Below are positions 1 through 8,851 of a stretch of DNA of 64,000 nt, piece by piece; position 1 is the stretch's first letter, and the number at the start of each line of letters is the position of its first letter. Source of the stretch: an uncultured Clostridium sp. (GTDB taxonomy: Bacteria > Bacillota > Clostridia > TANB77 > CAG-508). The notes beneath the pieces were generated by a model that did not search any database, had not been told where the DNA came from, and was given only the letters and a program-made list of their open reading frames with translations. A program made the translations under genes and the position numbers. The stretch spans positions 62,001 to 126,000 of the forward strand of contig CANBHY010000003.1 of assembly GCA_947368535.1 (NCBI GenBank). Direction: 5' to 3'.

Positions 1-1
1 A

Positions 2-343
2 GCAATTATCATTGCTTTAATGTGGGTAATGGTATATAAGTTAAATGAGGATAAAGGAGAACTACAAAAACAAGTTAATTCTGCCCAAAAAGAGGCTTCT
101 GAATTAAAAAGTCAAGTAGTAGTACTACAAAGCAAAATTGAAAAAGATGAAAATAAAACTAGCAATAAAGCAGATAATAAAACTAGCAACAAAGCAGATA
201 ATAAAACATCAAATAAAACTTCTAACAAAGTAACAAATGATACAGCTGAAGACGATGATGAAAATGTAGTAGATGATGAAGCTGAAGACGATGATGAAGA
301 TGACAATACAGTTGATAATACTACAGACGAAGATGAAGAATAA
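2..343 (+). CDS. Membrane-anchored protein with acidic tail (5' partial)
   Basis: The reading frame is open from base 2, so the gene begins upstream of the window. The visible start encodes the end of a hydrophobic segment (AIIIALMWVMVYK), then a coiled-coil-like stretch rich in Lys, Glu and Gln, a repetitive DNKTSNKA-type linker, and a tail made almost only of Asp, Glu, Asn and Thr. I recognise no enzymatic domain. The layout suggests a single-pass membrane protein with its charged tail outside the cell. It resembles in composition, but not clearly in sequence, the protein at 61824-62789. A strong intrinsic terminator follows directly. Confidence 0.7.
   Translation, partial: AIIIALMWVMVYKLNEDKGELQKQVNSAQKEASELKSQVVVLQSKIEKDENKTSNKADNKTSNKADNKTSNKTSNKVTNDTAEDDDENVVDDEAEDDDEDDNTVDNTTDEDEE
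152..220 (+). repeat. 24-bp tandem repeat inside coding region
   Basis: Two nearly identical 24-bp units (152-175 and 176-199, one T/C difference) followed by a degenerate third. They encode the repeated DNKTSNKA linker of the partial gene. In-frame unit length suggests slippage-driven length variation. Confidence 0.7.
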
Positions 344-353
344 TTTGTAGATT

Positions 354-386
354 AAAAAGAGTAAGATATATCTTACTCTTTTTTGT
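354..386 (+). terminator. Intrinsic terminator
   Basis: A perfect 12-bp palindrome (AAGAGTAAGATA and its complement) spans 357-380 and is followed by a T-rich run, 11 bases after the stop codon of the first gene. Confidence 0.85.
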
Positions 387-458
387 TTTTTATATAAAAG
401 AACTTGATAATAAATAGGATAATAGTTATAATTATTTCCGTAGGATATTGGAGGAGAT

Positions 459-926
459 ATGAAAAAGAATATAATAATTGTTTTATTAATAGTATTAATA
501 GGGATAGCATCTGTTTTAGGAATTCTATTATATAATAAAGAACATAAAATTATTGAAAATGAAAAACAACTTAAAGAACTTGTAAAGGAAAATGTTTCAA
601 TCGGTGAATTTAAGAAAAAATTAGAAGGCGCAGAAATTGAAATTGATGAAGAATTAGATAGTACAAGTTCAGAGATAATAGGAGCAAGTGAAGGAAAAGT
701 ATATAAAATAGGTGATTCAACAATTAGAGTATATAAATATGATTTAAACCAAACAGGAGAACTAACAGTTTCAAATTTAAAATTAGCACAAGAAAGTGGA
801 AAAGTGAAAATTCCATCATTAGATGATTTAGAAATTGGTGTTATATATAATAAAGGATTAGTTTTAATTAATGATGAAGAATTTGAAAACAAAGATAAGA
901 TTATAGAAATTTTTAAAGGATTATAA
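459..926 (+). CDS. Membrane-anchored protein of unknown function
   Basis: 155 aa. Start chosen at the ATG preceded by GGAGGA four bases upstream. Residues 1-25 form an uncleaved signal anchor (basic KK, then about 20 hydrophobic residues). The remainder is hydrophilic, with Glu/Lys-rich predicted helix followed by beta-like segments (GKVYKIGDSTIRVYKYD). I recognise no family. It stands alone between two terminators, so it is probably monocistronic. It is likely a cell-surface or periplasm-side protein held in the membrane by its N terminus. Confidence 0.75.
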   Translation: MKKNIIIVLLIVLIGIASVLGILLYNKEHKIIENEKQLKELVKENVSIGEFKKKLEGAEIEIDEELDSTSSEIIGASEGKVYKIGDSTIRVYKYDLNQTGELTVSNLKLAQESGKVKIPSLDDLEIGVIYNKGLVLINDEEFENKDKIIEIFKGL

Positions 927-934
927 TTTTGATA

Positions 935-968
935 GGAAAGCATAAAATTTGTGCTTTCCCATTTTATT
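935..968 (+). terminator. Intrinsic terminator
   Basis: Stem GGAAAGCA (935-942) pairs with TGCTTTCC (952-959), followed by a T-rich stretch. Confidence 0.75.
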
Positions 969-1021
969 AATATGGAAATATATGGTAAAATAATAATATT
1001 ATTAATAAAGGAAGAAATAAT

Positions 1022-2260
1022 ATGAAAAAATTATTTATAGTATGTATATTAATATTGGCTTTTACATTTGGAGTGTTTGTAGGTTATTATAGGTTTAATA
1101 CTACTTCTAATATAGTAGAGATAGCAAATATTAATAATGAAAATCAAAGTGAAGACATTGTAGAAAAAATTATACCAGAAGATATTACAATTAATATGAC
1201 AGTTGCTGGAGATATTCTTTGTCATAATACTAATTTTTGGGACGCATATGTAGCTGAATTAGATGATTATGATTTTTCTTATAGTTTTGAAGATATAAAA
1301 AAATATTTTGATAATGCGGATGTTGCAATAGGTGTATTAGAAACTAATTTTGCAGGAAGAGATATAGGATATACCAATTATCCATTATTTAATTCTCCAG
1401 AGCATTTAGCTACTGATTTAAAAGAATTAGGGATTGATATTCTTGGAACAGCAAATAATCATTGCTTAGATAAAGGATTTTCTGGAATGGTTAGTACATT
1501 AGAAGAATTAGATAAAGCTGGAATCGATCATATGGGAACATATGCTACTGAAGAAGATAGTAAAGAATATTTAATTAAAGATGTAAAAGGAATAAAGATG
1601 GCATTTTTAACGTATACATATGGAACAAATGGTATACCAATTCCTACAGGAAAAGAATTTTCAGTAAATATAACAGATAAAGAAAAAATACTTGCTGATT
1701 TAGAAAATGTAAAAAAAGAAAATGTCGATGTTATTTGTGTAAATATGCATTGGGGAGATGAATATAGTTTAAAACCTAATAGTAATCAAAAAGATCTTGC
1801 TGATTTTTTATTTGAAAATGGAGTAGATTTAATTTTAGGAAGTCATACACATTGTTTAGAACCAATGGAAAAAAGGACTATTACTATGGAAGATGGTACA
1901 ACAAAAGATGGTTTTATTATTTATTCTTTAGGTAATTTTATGTCAGGACAAAAACATGAAAATTCTAGACAATCAGTTATATTAGATATTCAATTAACTA
2001 AAAATGGTGAAACAAATAAAATAAGTGTAGATTCTGTTACTTATACACCAATATATATGTATAATTTTTATCAAAGAGGTGTTTTACAAAGATTTAAAAT
2101 TATGGATATAGAAGCTGAAATAGAAAAATATGAATCAGGAGATACATCAATAGGTGCTTCTATGTATCAAACTTTAAAGAATGAACTTGTGAATGTTTAT
2201 GAAGTAGTTGGAGAAGAAATTTTACCAGAGAAAATAAGCAAAGAAGAAGGAGAGGAATAA
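1022..2260 (+). CDS. CapA/PgsA-type metallophosphatase-like protein
   Basis: 412 aa with an N-terminal signal anchor (residues 4-22) and a CapA (PGA_cap) domain from about residue 58. Visible metallophosphoesterase-type motifs are VAGDILCH (about 61-68), the NNH box in GTANNHCLDKG, VNMHWGDEY, GSHTHCLEPME and YSLGNFMSGQ. Family members include CapA/PgsA of the poly-gamma-glutamate capsule system, but stand-alone copies are common in Firmicutes and their substrate is generally unknown. No capB/capC-like neighbours are present, so a capsule role is not supported here. The stop overlaps the next start (TAATG), so the HD-domain gene downstream is translationally coupled. Confidence 0.88.
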   Translation: MKKLFIVCILILAFTFGVFVGYYRFNTTSNIVEIANINNENQSEDIVEKIIPEDITINMTVAGDILCHNTNFWDAYVAELDDYDFSYSFEDIKKYFDNADVAIGVLETNFAGRDIGYTNYPLFNSPEHLATDLKELGIDILGTANNHCLDKGFSGMVSTLEELDKAGIDHMGTYATEEDSKEYLIKDVKGIKMAFLTYTYGTNGIPIPTGKEFSVNITDKEKILADLENVKKENVDVICVNMHWGDEYSLKPNSNQKDLADFLFENGVDLILGSHTHCLEPMEKRTITMEDGTTKDGFIIYSLGNFMSGQKHENSRQSVILDIQLTKNGETNKISVDSVTYTPIYMYNFYQRGVLQRFKIMDIEAEIEKYESGDTSIGASMYQTLKNELVNVYEVVGEEILPEKISKEEGEE

Positions 2261-2814
2261 TGAAAGAAGAATTTATAGAATTATTAAGAAGTACGAAAAG
2301 AGAAGGTATAGAAGAGGTTATTCAATTTATAGAAAAGACAGACTTTTATAAAGCGCCAGCGAGTACAAGATTTCATGGAAATTATGAAGGTGGACTTTTA
2401 GAACACAGTATGAAAGTATATGAAATATTAAAGCATAAAGTGGAAAAAGCAATAGTAGACTTAAATGTTAGTGACGATACTGTAATAATAATTGCATTAT
2501 TACATGATATTTGCAAAGTTAATTATTATAAAGTAGATTATAGAAATGCAAAAAATGAAAGAGGCGAGTGGGAGAAAGTTCCTTATTATACAGTTGATGA
2601 TACTATTCCATATGGACATGGAGAAAAATCTGTTATGATGCTTACTGAATATATGAAACTTACTTCAGAAGAGAAATATGCTATTCGTTGGCATATGGGA
2701 TTTACAGAACCTAAAGAGGTATATAATACTTTGGGTCAGGCTTTTAAAAAATATCCAGTAGCACTTATGCTTCATGAAGCTGATTTAGAAGCGACATATT
2801 TATTTGATATATAA
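2260..2814 (+). CDS. HD-domain phosphohydrolase
   Basis: 184 aa. HD-superfamily metal-binding residues are visible in order: LLEHSMKVYE, LLHDICK (the HD pair), YGHGEKSV, IRWHMG and LHEADLEATY. The pattern resembles the HD part of the YhaM-like group, without its OB domain, so I infer a small metal-dependent phosphohydrolase with unknown substrate. The start codon overlaps the stop of the CapA-like gene by one base, and GGAGAGG lies just upstream, indicating a two-gene operon ended by the terminator at 2817. Confidence 0.85.
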   Translation: MKEEFIELLRSTKREGIEEVIQFIEKTDFYKAPASTRFHGNYEGGLLEHSMKVYEILKHKVEKAIVDLNVSDDTVIIIALLHDICKVNYYKVDYRNAKNERGEWEKVPYYTVDDTIPYGHGEKSVMMLTEYMKLTSEEKYAIRWHMGFTEPKEVYNTLGQAFKKYPVALMLHEADLEATYLFDI

Positions 2815-2816
2815 AA

Positions 2817-2852
2817 TTAAAGAGGGTTCCTTTATAGGATACCCTCTTTATT
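2817..2852 (+). terminator. Intrinsic terminator
   Basis: AAAGAGGGT pairs with ACCCTCTTT around an AT-rich loop, ending the CapA-HD operon. The convergent gene at 2869-3108 ends close by, so it may act in both directions. Confidence 0.8.
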
Positions 2853-2868
2853 ATTGAAATATAGTTTT

Positions 2869-3108
2869 TTAAGTTTGTTGTTCTTCTTTTAAAAATAAGT
2901 TATTATAAACTTCTTTAACTTGACTTTTAGTTTCATTTGTTTTAGCAAAGTCAAATTCATATGTGTTAAATCCTATTTTTCTAACTATGTCTCCATCCTT
3001 TAAAAAAGGTGGTAACTTAGATGATTTAACTTCGTAAATCTTATGTGTTTGAGTTTCCTGAAGTATTGTGTATTTACCTTCTGTTCTATCTACAGCGAAG
3101 TATTTCAT
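2869..3108 (-). CDS. DUF3006-like small protein
   Basis: 79 aa when started at MKYFAVDRTEG (3108), with AGGAGGT about 12 bases upstream. A longer in-frame reading to 3192 exists, but it runs through that ribosome site and is not favoured. The pattern (VDRTEGKYTILQ, SKLPPFLKDGDIVRKIG) resembles DUF3006, a small beta-rich family in Firmicutes with no settled function. It is divergent from dinB, with the SOS promoter of dinB lying between them. Confidence 0.65.
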   Translation of the reverse strand: MKYFAVDRTEGKYTILQETQTHKIYEVKSSKLPPFLKDGDIVRKIGFNTYEFDFAKTNETKSQVKEVYNNLFLKEEQQT

Positions 3109-3271
3109 TTTATTTAACGCACCTCCTAAATTATTTTTTAATTTTAAATTGTTTTGGGATTTTTGAAAATGATTTTCTAAAAGTATATTCATATATATTA
3201 AAAATATTATATTAGAATAAAAGCATTTCTATTATAACATAAAAACATCAATAAATCAAGTGATTCAGGAC

Positions 3272-3300
3272 TTGACATATAGGAACATATGTTTTATACT
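3272..3300 (+). promoter_or_regulatory. dinB promoter with LexA (SOS) box
   Basis: TTGACA (3272-3277), a 17-nt spacer and TATACT (3295-3300) form a strong sigma-A promoter. The spacer contains GAACATATGTTT (3283-3294), matching the Gram-positive LexA operator core GAAC-N4-GTTC with one change. LexA bound here would block RNA polymerase. The predicted transcript starts about 20 bases before the chosen dinB start. Confidence 0.8.
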
Positions 3301-3326
3301 TGTGATATAAAGATATGGAGAAAATT

Positions 3327-4521
3327 ATGGAGAGAAAAATTTTACATATTGATGTTAATAATGCTTTTTTGTCGTGGACAGCAATTGATAGACTTAAGCA
3401 TGGAGAGACTTTAGATTTAAGAATGGTTCCATCTATTATAGGTGGAGATGAAGAAAAAAGAAGAGGTATAGTAGTTGCAAAAAGTAATGTTGCTAAAAAA
3501 TTTGGAATTCAAACTGCAGAACCTATATATATGGCAAGAAAGAAATGTCCAAGCATTATAATTGTTCCTGGGGATCATGAAATTTATAAGATGTATTCCA
3601 ATAAATTATATAAATTATTTTTAGAATATACAGAAAAGGTTGAAAGATTTTCTATTGATGAATGTTTTTTAGATTTGACAGAATATCTAAAACCAGGTGA
3701 AGATTTAATAAAAACTGGAATAGAAATTAAGGAACGAATAAAAAAAGAATTTGGATTTACAGTTAATGTTGGTGTTTCAGATGATAAAATTTTGGCTAAA
3801 ATAGCTTCTGACTTTGAAAAGCCAGATAAAATTCATACATTATTTAAATCAGAAATAGAAGACAAATTATGGAAATTACCTATAAATGAAATGTTTTTGG
3901 TGGGAAAAAAATCAGTTCCAAAATTAAATAGAATGGGAATTAGAACAATAGGAGATTTAGCAAAAGCCGATAAAGCAATTATTATTAAAAATTTTGGTAA
4001 ATATGGGTATACTATTTGGAAATATGCAAATCGGAGAAAGCAACGAAGATGTTAATTATGTACAAGAAAAACCAAAGGGAATAGGAAATAGTATTACTTT
4101 ACCATATGATTATGGAAGTTTAGATGAACTGGAAGTTGTATTAGTTGAGTTAGCTCAAAAAGTTGCATATAGACTGAGAAAAGAAAAAATGTACGCTTCA
4201 GTAGTGAATGTCCATCTAAAAAATAATGAATTTAAAACAGTGTCACATCAAAAAAAATTAATGTATAAGACAGATACAACTAATGATATTTTAGATACTG
4301 CTAAAGAACTTTTAAAAGAATTATATACAGGAGATTTAATTAGATTAATCGGAGTTAGAGTTGATGGTTTAGTAGAAAAAGAAGAATTACAACTTTCGAT
4401 TTTTGATCAAAAAGAGAATTCTAAAAATAGAAAATTAGATGAAACATTAGATAAGTTAAAAGAAAAATTTGGATATGAAGTAGTTACAAGAGCTACTGAA
4501 TTAAGAGAAGAAAAGAATTAA
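3327..4521 (+). CDS. dinB: DNA polymerase IV (Y family), read through a +1 frameshift at 4032
   Basis: Error-prone lesion-bypass polymerase. The start at 3327 is preferred over 3315 because GGAGA lies 5 bases before it and the SOS promoter leaves almost no leader for 3315. Catalytic motifs are intact: HIDVNNAFLSW (metal Asp), RRGIVVAKS, and FSIDECFLDLT (catalytic Asp-Glu). At 4032 the frame meets AAT-CGG-AGA and would end 21 bases later at 4055. Skipping the C gives AAT-GGA-GAA and restores the Pol IV pattern W-K-Y-A-N-G-E-S-N-E-D-V followed by the little-finger domain to 4521. It may be a pseudogene, a sequence error or a recoded gene; the matching sites in two other genes favour recoding. 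Confidence 0.85.
4032..4035 (+). other. Candidate +1 frameshift site (C-GGA) in dinB
   Basis: The zero-frame codon is CGG at 4032-4034. Dropping C4032 yields GGA (Gly) and continues the polymerase. The residue gained is the conserved glycine of the W..A.G.(D/E) motif near the thumb/little-finger junction. Confidence 0.7.
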
Positions 4522-4614
4522 AGATGAAGAGTGTTTTGAGTTTGTGATAGAAAATTGAATTTAAAATTACATTGTGATAGAATACAGTTATCTTTTTAAG
4601 GAAGGAAGGATTGT

Positions 4615-5877
4615 ATGAAAAAAGATAAAATTGCTATAGTAATGGCTGCAGGTGAAAGCAAAGCTATGAATTCAAAAAAATCAAAATTAGTTCATAAATT
4701 ATATGGAAAAGAACTTGTTTTAAGAGTAGTAGAAACTGCTGAAAAAATAGATTGTGATGAAGTTATTACTGTAGTAGGCGACAAAAAAGAGCAGATTATG
4801 GATGTACTAAAAGATAGAACAAAATATATTGTTCAAGAAAAAGCTTTAGGAACAGGTCATGCATTAATGCAAGTTATTCCTAATTTAGAATCAAAAGATG
4901 GGCAAGTTATAGTTTTATATGGAGATGTTCCAATTATAAGAAAAGAAACAATAGAAAAGCTAGTAGATAAAAATAGAAATGAAAGAGAAGTTATGACATT
5001 ACTTACTGCTATTTCTGATAATCCTACAGGTTATGGTAGAATTGTTAGAAATGATGTTGGTGAAGTATTAGAAATTGTAGAAGAAAATCAAGCAAGTGGA
5101 GAAGTAAAGTTAATAAAAGAAATTAATTCTGGTATATATTGCTTTGATATAAAATCATTGGTAGAAACTATTAAAGATTTAAAACCAAAAGATAATGGAG
5201 AAATTCTATTAACTGATATAGTTAAGGCTATGAAAGATAAAAAATTAAAAATAGGTGCTTTAATTGTTGAAGATAATACTGAAATTTTAGGTGTTAATGA
5301 TAGAGTTCAACTAGAACTTTTAAGCAGAGTTCTTAAGATGAGAATAAATACATATCATATGTTAAATGGTGTTACAATTGAAGATTCTGATACAACATAC
5401 ATATATGAAGATGTAAAAATAGGAAAAGATACGATTATTCATCCTAATACTACAATTAAACCTGATTGTGTAATAGGAGAAGATTGTGAAATTGGACCTA
5501 ATGCATATATTAGAGAAAAATGTGTTTTAGCTGATAAGGTTAAAATAGGAAATTGTGTTGAAATAAAGAAAACTACAGTAGCATATGGAAGTAAAGTTCC
5601 TCATCTTTCTTATATGGGGGATTGTGAAATCGGAACAGGTGTAAATATTGGATGTGGAAGTATTACATGTAATTATGACGGTGTTAATAAGCATAAAACA
5701 ATAATTGGAGATAATTGTTTTATAGGTTCTAACACAAATTTAGTTGCACCAGTAACTTTGGGTGACAATGTTTTAGTTGCAGCAGGTTCTACAATTACTG
5801 AAGATGTTGCGGATGATAGTTTAGCTATTGCAAGACAAAGACAAGTTGTTAAAGAAGGCTGGAACAGCAAAAAATAG
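4615..5877 (+). CDS. glmU: Bifunctional GlmU (GlcN-1-P acetyltransferase / GlcNAc-1-P uridyltransferase)
   Basis: 420 aa, slightly short for the family (about 450-460). It would make UDP-GlcNAc for peptidoglycan in two steps. The C-terminal left-handed beta-helix is well kept: GNCVEIKKT, VPHLSYMGD (catalytic His and acetyl-CoA-site Tyr), CNYDGVNKHKT and GSNTNLVAPVT. The N-terminal Rossmann-like half keeps ALGTGHALMQ, VLYGDVPII and INSGIYCF, but the usual G-x-G-T-R-M signature reads AAGESKAM, so the conserved glycine and the nucleotide-contacting Arg are Ser and Ala. The uridyltransferase half may therefore be altered. GGAAGGA precedes the ATG. It is monocistronic, ended by the terminator at 5889. 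Confidence 0.9.
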   Translation: MKKDKIAIVMAAGESKAMNSKKSKLVHKLYGKELVLRVVETAEKIDCDEVITVVGDKKEQIMDVLKDRTKYIVQEKALGTGHALMQVIPNLESKDGQVIVLYGDVPIIRKETIEKLVDKNRNEREVMTLLTAISDNPTGYGRIVRNDVGEVLEIVEENQASGEVKLIKEINSGIYCFDIKSLVETIKDLKPKDNGEILLTDIVKAMKDKKLKIGALIVEDNTEILGVNDRVQLELLSRVLKMRINTYHMLNGVTIEDSDTTYIYEDVKIGKDTIIHPNTTIKPDCVIGEDCEIGPNAYIREKCVLADKVKIGNCVEIKKTTVAYGSKVPHLSYMGDCEIGTGVNIGCGSITCNYDGVNKHKTIIGDNCFIGSNTNLVAPVTLGDNVLVAAGSTITEDVADDSLAIARQRQVVKEGWNSKK

Positions 5878-5888
5878 TTTAAAAAAAT

Positions 5889-5938
5889 AAAAGTAGAAGT
5901 TTGATGATTAATTTAAAAATCAGACTTCTACTTTTTTA
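5889..5938 (+). terminator. Intrinsic terminator
   Basis: AAAAGTAGAAGT (5889-5900) pairs with ACTTCTACTTTT (5924-5935), then T residues. The symmetric A/T flanks may serve both glmU and the convergent gene at 5995. Confidence 0.85.
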
Positions 5939-5994
5939 TATTCTATAAATAGAATATAAATTTTTTCGGCAAATTTTATACGCGAACTTTATAA

Positions 5995-6372
5995 TTACAT
6001 ACCTTGTTCACCTGGTAAGATGTAGTCTATAACACCATAGATAAGTGCACCAATTATAGCAGACATCCATGATATACTATATCCAGCGACAAAAAATTGT
6101 GTTGCATACAGAATGACTACAGCTAGAACAAATCCTACAAAACCTTTTCCAAATGCCATAGCTTGTAGACCAGTAAATTTTACAATTAAATAGTCCATAA
6201 CAGTTAAAACTATTGCTGCTAATGCTAGTGATCCAAAATTATTAATTGTAAAACCTGGTGTAAAGAAAGCAGTTATCCCTAATATAATAGCAGCAGCTAC
6301 TAATCTACCAACTATTTGACCAACGACACCTAAAGTAGAGGAGCTTTGTATATTAGAATTATTATTGTCCAT
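5995..6372 (-). CDS. Small four-helix membrane protein (phage-holin-4-like / YvlD type)
   Basis: 125 aa. After a polar Asn/Ser-rich N terminus there are four hydrophobic segments (about 20-40, 45-65, 70-95, 100-118) with small-residue patterns typical of the PF04020 superfamily, named for phage holins but mostly chromosomal. GGAGGTTAAC precedes the ATG. Function of chromosomal members is unclear; envelope-stress roles are reported for some relatives. No lysis genes are nearby, so this is not part of a phage. Confidence 0.7.
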   Translation of the reverse strand: MDNNNSNIQSSSTLGVVGQIVGRLVAAAIILGITAFFTPGFTINNFGSLALAAIVLTVMDYLIVKFTGLQAMAFGKGFVGFVLAVVILYATQFFVAGYSISWMSAIIGALIYGVIDYILPGEQGM

Positions 6373-6570
6373 GTTAACCTCCTTCTTTATTTAATTAAAA
6401 GTATATACATTTAATTAAATAATTGAATAGCAATTTTTATGCCAAATGAAACTTAAACCGAAATGTTTTGTTTCATTTTTATTGTTAGCAAAATTTTTTT
6501 TTTTATGCATAATATTAATTTCTTCTGAGAAAAATATATTTGATAATATTTAAAAATAGAGGTTAATTTT

Positions 6571-7251
6571 ATGCTTGTTAATTTAATTAGAACAATTGTA
6601 TTATATTTACTTGTATTATTAGTAATGAGACTAATGGGAAAAAGGGAGATTGGACAATTACAACCTTTCGAATTAGTAATATCAATTATGATTGCAGATT
6701 TAGCATCAATTCCAATGTCTGATGTTGGTGTTCCGATATTTAATGGAATAATTCCAATATTAGGATTATTAGTAATGCATTTACTTATTTCGTTTTGCAA
6801 TCTTAAAAGTATTAAATTTAGAGGAGTTATTTGTGGTAAACCTTCTATATTAATTTATCGTGGAAAAATTGATGAAAAAGTTATGAAAAAAGAGAGATAT
6901 ACAATAAATGAATTACAAGAAAGATTAAGAGGAAAAGATGTATTTAATATCGGAGATGTAGAATATGCGATACTGGAAACTAGTGGAGAAATTAATGTTA
7001 TTTTAAAACCAGAAAAAAGAAATCCAACATTAAGTGATTTAAATATAAAAGCTCAATATGAAGGAATAGCATATGATTTGGTTTTAGATGGTGTTATTCA
7101 ATATGAAAATTTGAAAAAATTAAATAAGGATTATTCATGGCTTAAAGGTCAAGTGAAAAAATTTGGTTTTAATCCTGAGCAGGCACTAGTTGTGACTATT
7201 GATGCTGATGGTCAAATTTATTGTCAGCAGAAAGAAGGTAAGAATGTATAA
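6571..7251 (+). CDS. DUF421 / YetF-family membrane protein
   Basis: 226 aa. Three N-terminal membrane helices (about 1-22, 32-48, 57-75) carry the family motif VMRLMGKREIGQLQPFELV. The soluble part contains GKPSILIYRGKID and a second alpha/beta repeat ending near GQIYCQQKEGK. YetF-type proteins sit in the membrane with a cytoplasmic domain; their molecular role is not settled. The start is preceded by AGAGGT. The following gene starts inside the last codons, so the two form an operon seen in many Firmicutes. Confidence 0.85.
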   Translation: MLVNLIRTIVLYLLVLLVMRLMGKREIGQLQPFELVISIMIADLASIPMSDVGVPIFNGIIPILGLLVMHLLISFCNLKSIKFRGVICGKPSILIYRGKIDEKVMKKERYTINELQERLRGKDVFNIGDVEYAILETSGEINVILKPEKRNPTLSDLNIKAQYEGIAYDLVLDGVIQYENLKKLNKDYSWLKGQVKKFGFNPEQALVVTIDADGQIYCQQKEGKNV

Positions 7252-7624
7252 AGAATTAATTATTTCAGCTATTGTTATAATATTAGTTATTGTAGTTAAT
7301 TTTGTGATGGGAAAATTAGTTGATGATAAATTGAATCGTGTAATTGATTTACTAGCAGAAACAAGAACTGCAATAGAGGATAAAGATTATGAAAAAGCAA
7401 ACGAAAAAGTAGAAGAAATAGATAAACATTGGGAAAGTTCTGAGAGATTTCTTTCTTGTTATATAGAACATGATGAACTTGAGAAAGTTGAAACAGAGTT
7501 TACTTCTCTAAAAGCATGCTTAGAAATAGAGGAAGAGGATTGCTTAGAATATATTGATAGAATGTCATTTGTAGTTGAGCATATAGAGAAAAAAGATGAC
7601 TTTGTATTAGAAAATATGTTTTAA
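7244..7624 (+). CDS. DUF4363-family membrane-anchored protein
   Basis: 126 aa with the start at ATG 7244, chosen because GAAGG lies about 7 bases upstream and it leaves a typical 8-base overlap with the YetF-like gene. One N-terminal membrane helix (residues 4-24) is followed by an all-helical Glu/Lys-rich domain (IDLLAETRTAIEDKDYEKA, then KHWESSERFLSCYIEHDE), the pattern of DUF4363, which is often adjacent to DUF421 genes. Its role is unknown, but the coupling suggests the two proteins work together. Confidence 0.75.
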   Translation: MYKELIISAIVIILVIVVNFVMGKLVDDKLNRVIDLLAETRTAIEDKDYEKANEKVEEIDKHWESSERFLSCYIEHDELEKVETEFTSLKACLEIEEEDCLEYIDRMSFVVEHIEKKDDFVLENMF

Positions 7625-7634
7625 TAGTTAAAAG

Positions 7635-7667
7635 AAAAACAGGTAAGATAATCTTACCTGTTTTAGT
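7635..7667. terminator. Bidirectional intrinsic terminator
   Basis: AAAACAGGTAAGAT and ATCTTACCTGTTTT form a long perfect stem between convergent genes, with A and T runs on both sides. Confidence 0.85.
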
Positions 7668-7675
7668 GTATATTA

Positions 7676-8641
7676 TTATTGATTCAAGTTTTCAACTATT
7701 TCTTTTGCTTCATCTTCGGCTGATTTTTTCTTTTTTCTTTTTTTGTCATCGCTCATAACATCTTTTATTGCTCCTAAACTTCCAAGAGCTGATGTTGCTT
7801 CGAATGGTATGAAAATTTTATTTGCATCACCTTTAGCAACTTCTTGAAGTGCTTCTAAAGATTTTAATTGTACTAAAGTATCATCTGGATTAGATTCTTT
7901 AATTGCATCATATACCATTTGAATTTCTTTTGCTTTGGCAGCAGCTACTTGTTTAATTGCATCAGCTTCACCAGTAGCTCTTCTAATTTTAGCTTCTCTA
8001 TCAGCTTCAGCATCTAAAATAGCAGCTTCTTTTCTACCTTCAGCTAATGTAATTGCAGATTGTCTTTCACCTTCAGCTTGAAGTATTAATGCTCTTTTAT
8101 TTCGTTCAGCGTTCATTTGTTTTTCCATTGCATCTTTAATATCTGGTGGAGGAGTGATGTCTTTTATTTCAACTCTATCTATTCTACACCCCCATTGAAA
8201 AGTAGCTTCATCAAGTATATTTTTTAATTTTTCATTTATAGAATCTCTAGAACTAAATGTTTCATCAAGTTCCATTTTACCAACGATATCACGGATAGTT
8301 GTAATTGATAAATATTCAATACCTTTTTTTAGTGATTGAATTTCGTATACCGCTTTGGCTGGGTCGATAACTTTGTAGAATACAACTGTATCTATTGTTA
8401 TTGTTACATTATCAGAAGTGATAACTTCTTGTGGTTGAACATCCATTGTTTGTTGCTTTAAACTTACAACAGATCTTACAGTATCGATAAAAGGTATAAT
8501 TATAGTTAAACCTGCATCAGCAGCCTTATGAAATTTACCTAAACGTTCAATTATATATACTTCAGATTGTCTAACAACTTTTATTGATTTTATTAGTAAT
8601 ATGATTAATACTACAAATATTAACAAGAAAAAAAGTTTCAT
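7676..8641 (-). CDS. SPFH/band-7 (stomatin/prohibitin-like) membrane protein
   Basis: 321 aa. One N-terminal membrane helix (3-20) is followed by the SPFH domain (VRQSEVYIIERLGKFHKA, then DTVVFYKVIDPAKAVYEI and TIRDIVGKMELDE), then a long alanine/glutamate-rich coiled coil (about 180-250) and a charged C terminus. Such proteins form large membrane-associated rings that organise lipid microdomains; QmcA/YbbK-type members have this length. AAGGAGG precedes the start. It is a single gene: no NfeD-like partner is adjacent. Confidence 0.87.
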   Translation of the reverse strand: MKLFFLLIFVVLIILLIKSIKVVRQSEVYIIERLGKFHKAADAGLTIIIPFIDTVRSVVSLKQQTMDVQPQEVITSDNVTITIDTVVFYKVIDPAKAVYEIQSLKKGIEYLSITTIRDIVGKMELDETFSSRDSINEKLKNILDEATFQWGCRIDRVEIKDITPPPDIKDAMEKQMNAERNKRALILQAEGERQSAITLAEGRKEAAILDAEADREAKIRRATGEADAIKQVAAAKAKEIQMVYDAIKESNPDDTLVQLKSLEALQEVAKGDANKIFIPFEATSALGSLGAIKDVMSDDKKRKKKKSAEDEAKEIVENLNQ

Positions 8642-8851
8642 ATTTTCCTCCTTAAAATTTTATTTATATTAAATATGTAAATTTTTACCGTTACAATAAA
8701 ATTATACCATAAAAACACTGAAAAATAAAGGGTTTTTAAAAAAATAATAAATTTAACATTTACTATTTAATAAATTTATCGTATATGATATAAATAAAAT
8801 AGAGAGAAAATATTATAGATGTTTTATTTTATAGAAAGTGATTAAAGTAAT

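Noticed and set aside
209-943. Long open frame on the minus strand
   Set aside because: It lies opposite the real gene at 459-926 and a neighbouring terminator, has no ribosome site, and is composed of residues expected from the reverse of AT-rich coding sequence.
3994-4521. Second independent gene for the C-terminal half of DinB
   Set aside because: No ribosome site or promoter; the sequence continues the polymerase exactly after skipping C4032.
5995-6372. Prophage holin
   Set aside because: The PF04020-like family is common in chromosomes, and no endolysin or phage genes are near.
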